From JALYXV01 sp963733505 (GTDB lineage Bacteria; Actinomycetota; Acidimicrobiia; Acidimicrobiales; Palsa-688), in assembly GCA_963733505.1 (NCBI GenBank), contig CAVTDW010000004.1, forward strand, positions 248,001-312,000: a DNA stretch of 64,000 nucleotides. Reading direction: 5' to 3'. The position numbers and the translations under genes are program-made. Below, one piece after another: positions 63,809 to 64,000 of this stretch. How positions within the stretch are numbered: position 1 is the stretch's first letter; every line of letters begins with the position of its first letter. The notes below the pieces were generated by a model. It had not been told where the DNA came from, searched no databases, and saw only the letters and a list, made by a program, of their open reading frames with translations.

Positions 63809-64000
63809 TTGGCTCGCCGCCGGAGGTCAGACAACGCCAGCAGGGCCGCCGGTACCGGCGGCCCTGTTGGCATGACCACAACCACCCCCCGCCAGCCGAG
63901 GCCCCCAGGGAACGGTGTACCTGCTGCGATTCGAACGAAACTAACCGCCACGCCCGCCACTGTCCGGCCCTCAGTTGACGACAGACCTGAACTCGCGCCT
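63809..64000. other. Right edge, no gene seen
   Basis: Contains a GGCCGCCGGTACCGGCGGCC palindrome near 63,843-63,863, a likely terminator hairpin after the broken gene. Nothing else supported. Confidence 0.4.

Overview
The window is high-GC DNA with GTG/TTG starts, 4-bp ATGA/GTGA gene overlaps, possible leaderless promoters and several actinobacterial hypothetical families. It is most likely a chromosome segment of an actinomycete, and the gene set (membrane sulfite-oxidase-like protein, DUF6328, GT-C and DUF2064 genes) resembles Acidimicrobiia. Assignment is by recognition only; no search was run.

Region 1 (1-24.2 kb) is compact and housekeeping-like. It holds a UbiA-like 5' end, an MpaB-type oxygenase, SnoaL and DinB proteins, a DUF971 plus zinc-ribbon pair, a cold-shock protein, a PLP decarboxylase divergent from a DeoR regulator/MFS pair, a frameshifted NlpC/P60 wall hydrolase, a CsoR-controlled permease with a YHS tail, a FetAB-like iron exporter and a GlcD-type FAD oxidase. 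An OmpR-type response regulator, histidine kinase and sugar epimerase form one operon. Divergent from it run GT2, DUF2064, methyltransferase, membrane molybdoprotein and small membrane protein genes, which meet a GT-C mannosyltransferase head-on.

Region 2 (24.2-41.7 kb) is a mobile-element zone. Two copies of the 3' half of a tRNA-Ala(CGC) gene (26.2 and 36.2 kb) look like tandem attachment sites, and a tyrosine integrase sits just right of the second. Cargo includes MazEF, a second putative toxin-antitoxin pair, several small hypotheticals, a complete-looking group II intron, a YiaA/YiaB protein, a frameshifted gene with a gyrase-A-like coiled coil, and IS3/IS1380 scraps. Right of the integrase is a translationally coupled run of conjugative-element-type hypotheticals, including a 38-residue ORF.

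Region 3 (41.7-52.5 kb) is a surface-glycan cluster and the most interesting part. It encodes a GT4 glycosyltransferase in frame with a LicC-like cytidylyltransferase and a CobD/HisC-fold PLP enzyme, another glycosyltransferase, a PIG-L deacetylase, an intact LicD and a decayed LicD, a PI-PLC-like enzyme, a GT32 glycosyltransferase and an ATP-grasp ligase. Together they suggest a glycan or glycolipid carrying a phospho-amino-alcohol such as phosphoethanolamine, with parts reminiscent of GPI-anchor metabolism.

Region 4 (52.5-64 kb) is decayed: Tn3 and methylase scraps, a 134-bp tandem repeat, frameshifted mobile-element genes and a ScoMcrA-like nuclease relic. Mixed in are intact genes: a cysteine-rich CBM14-like miniprotein in an operon with a MauE-thioredoxin fusion, a TolB-like secreted propeller, a DUF6176-like protein and an M50 membrane protease. 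Many genes carry single-base frameshifts, so indel error in the source sequence should be considered beside real decay.
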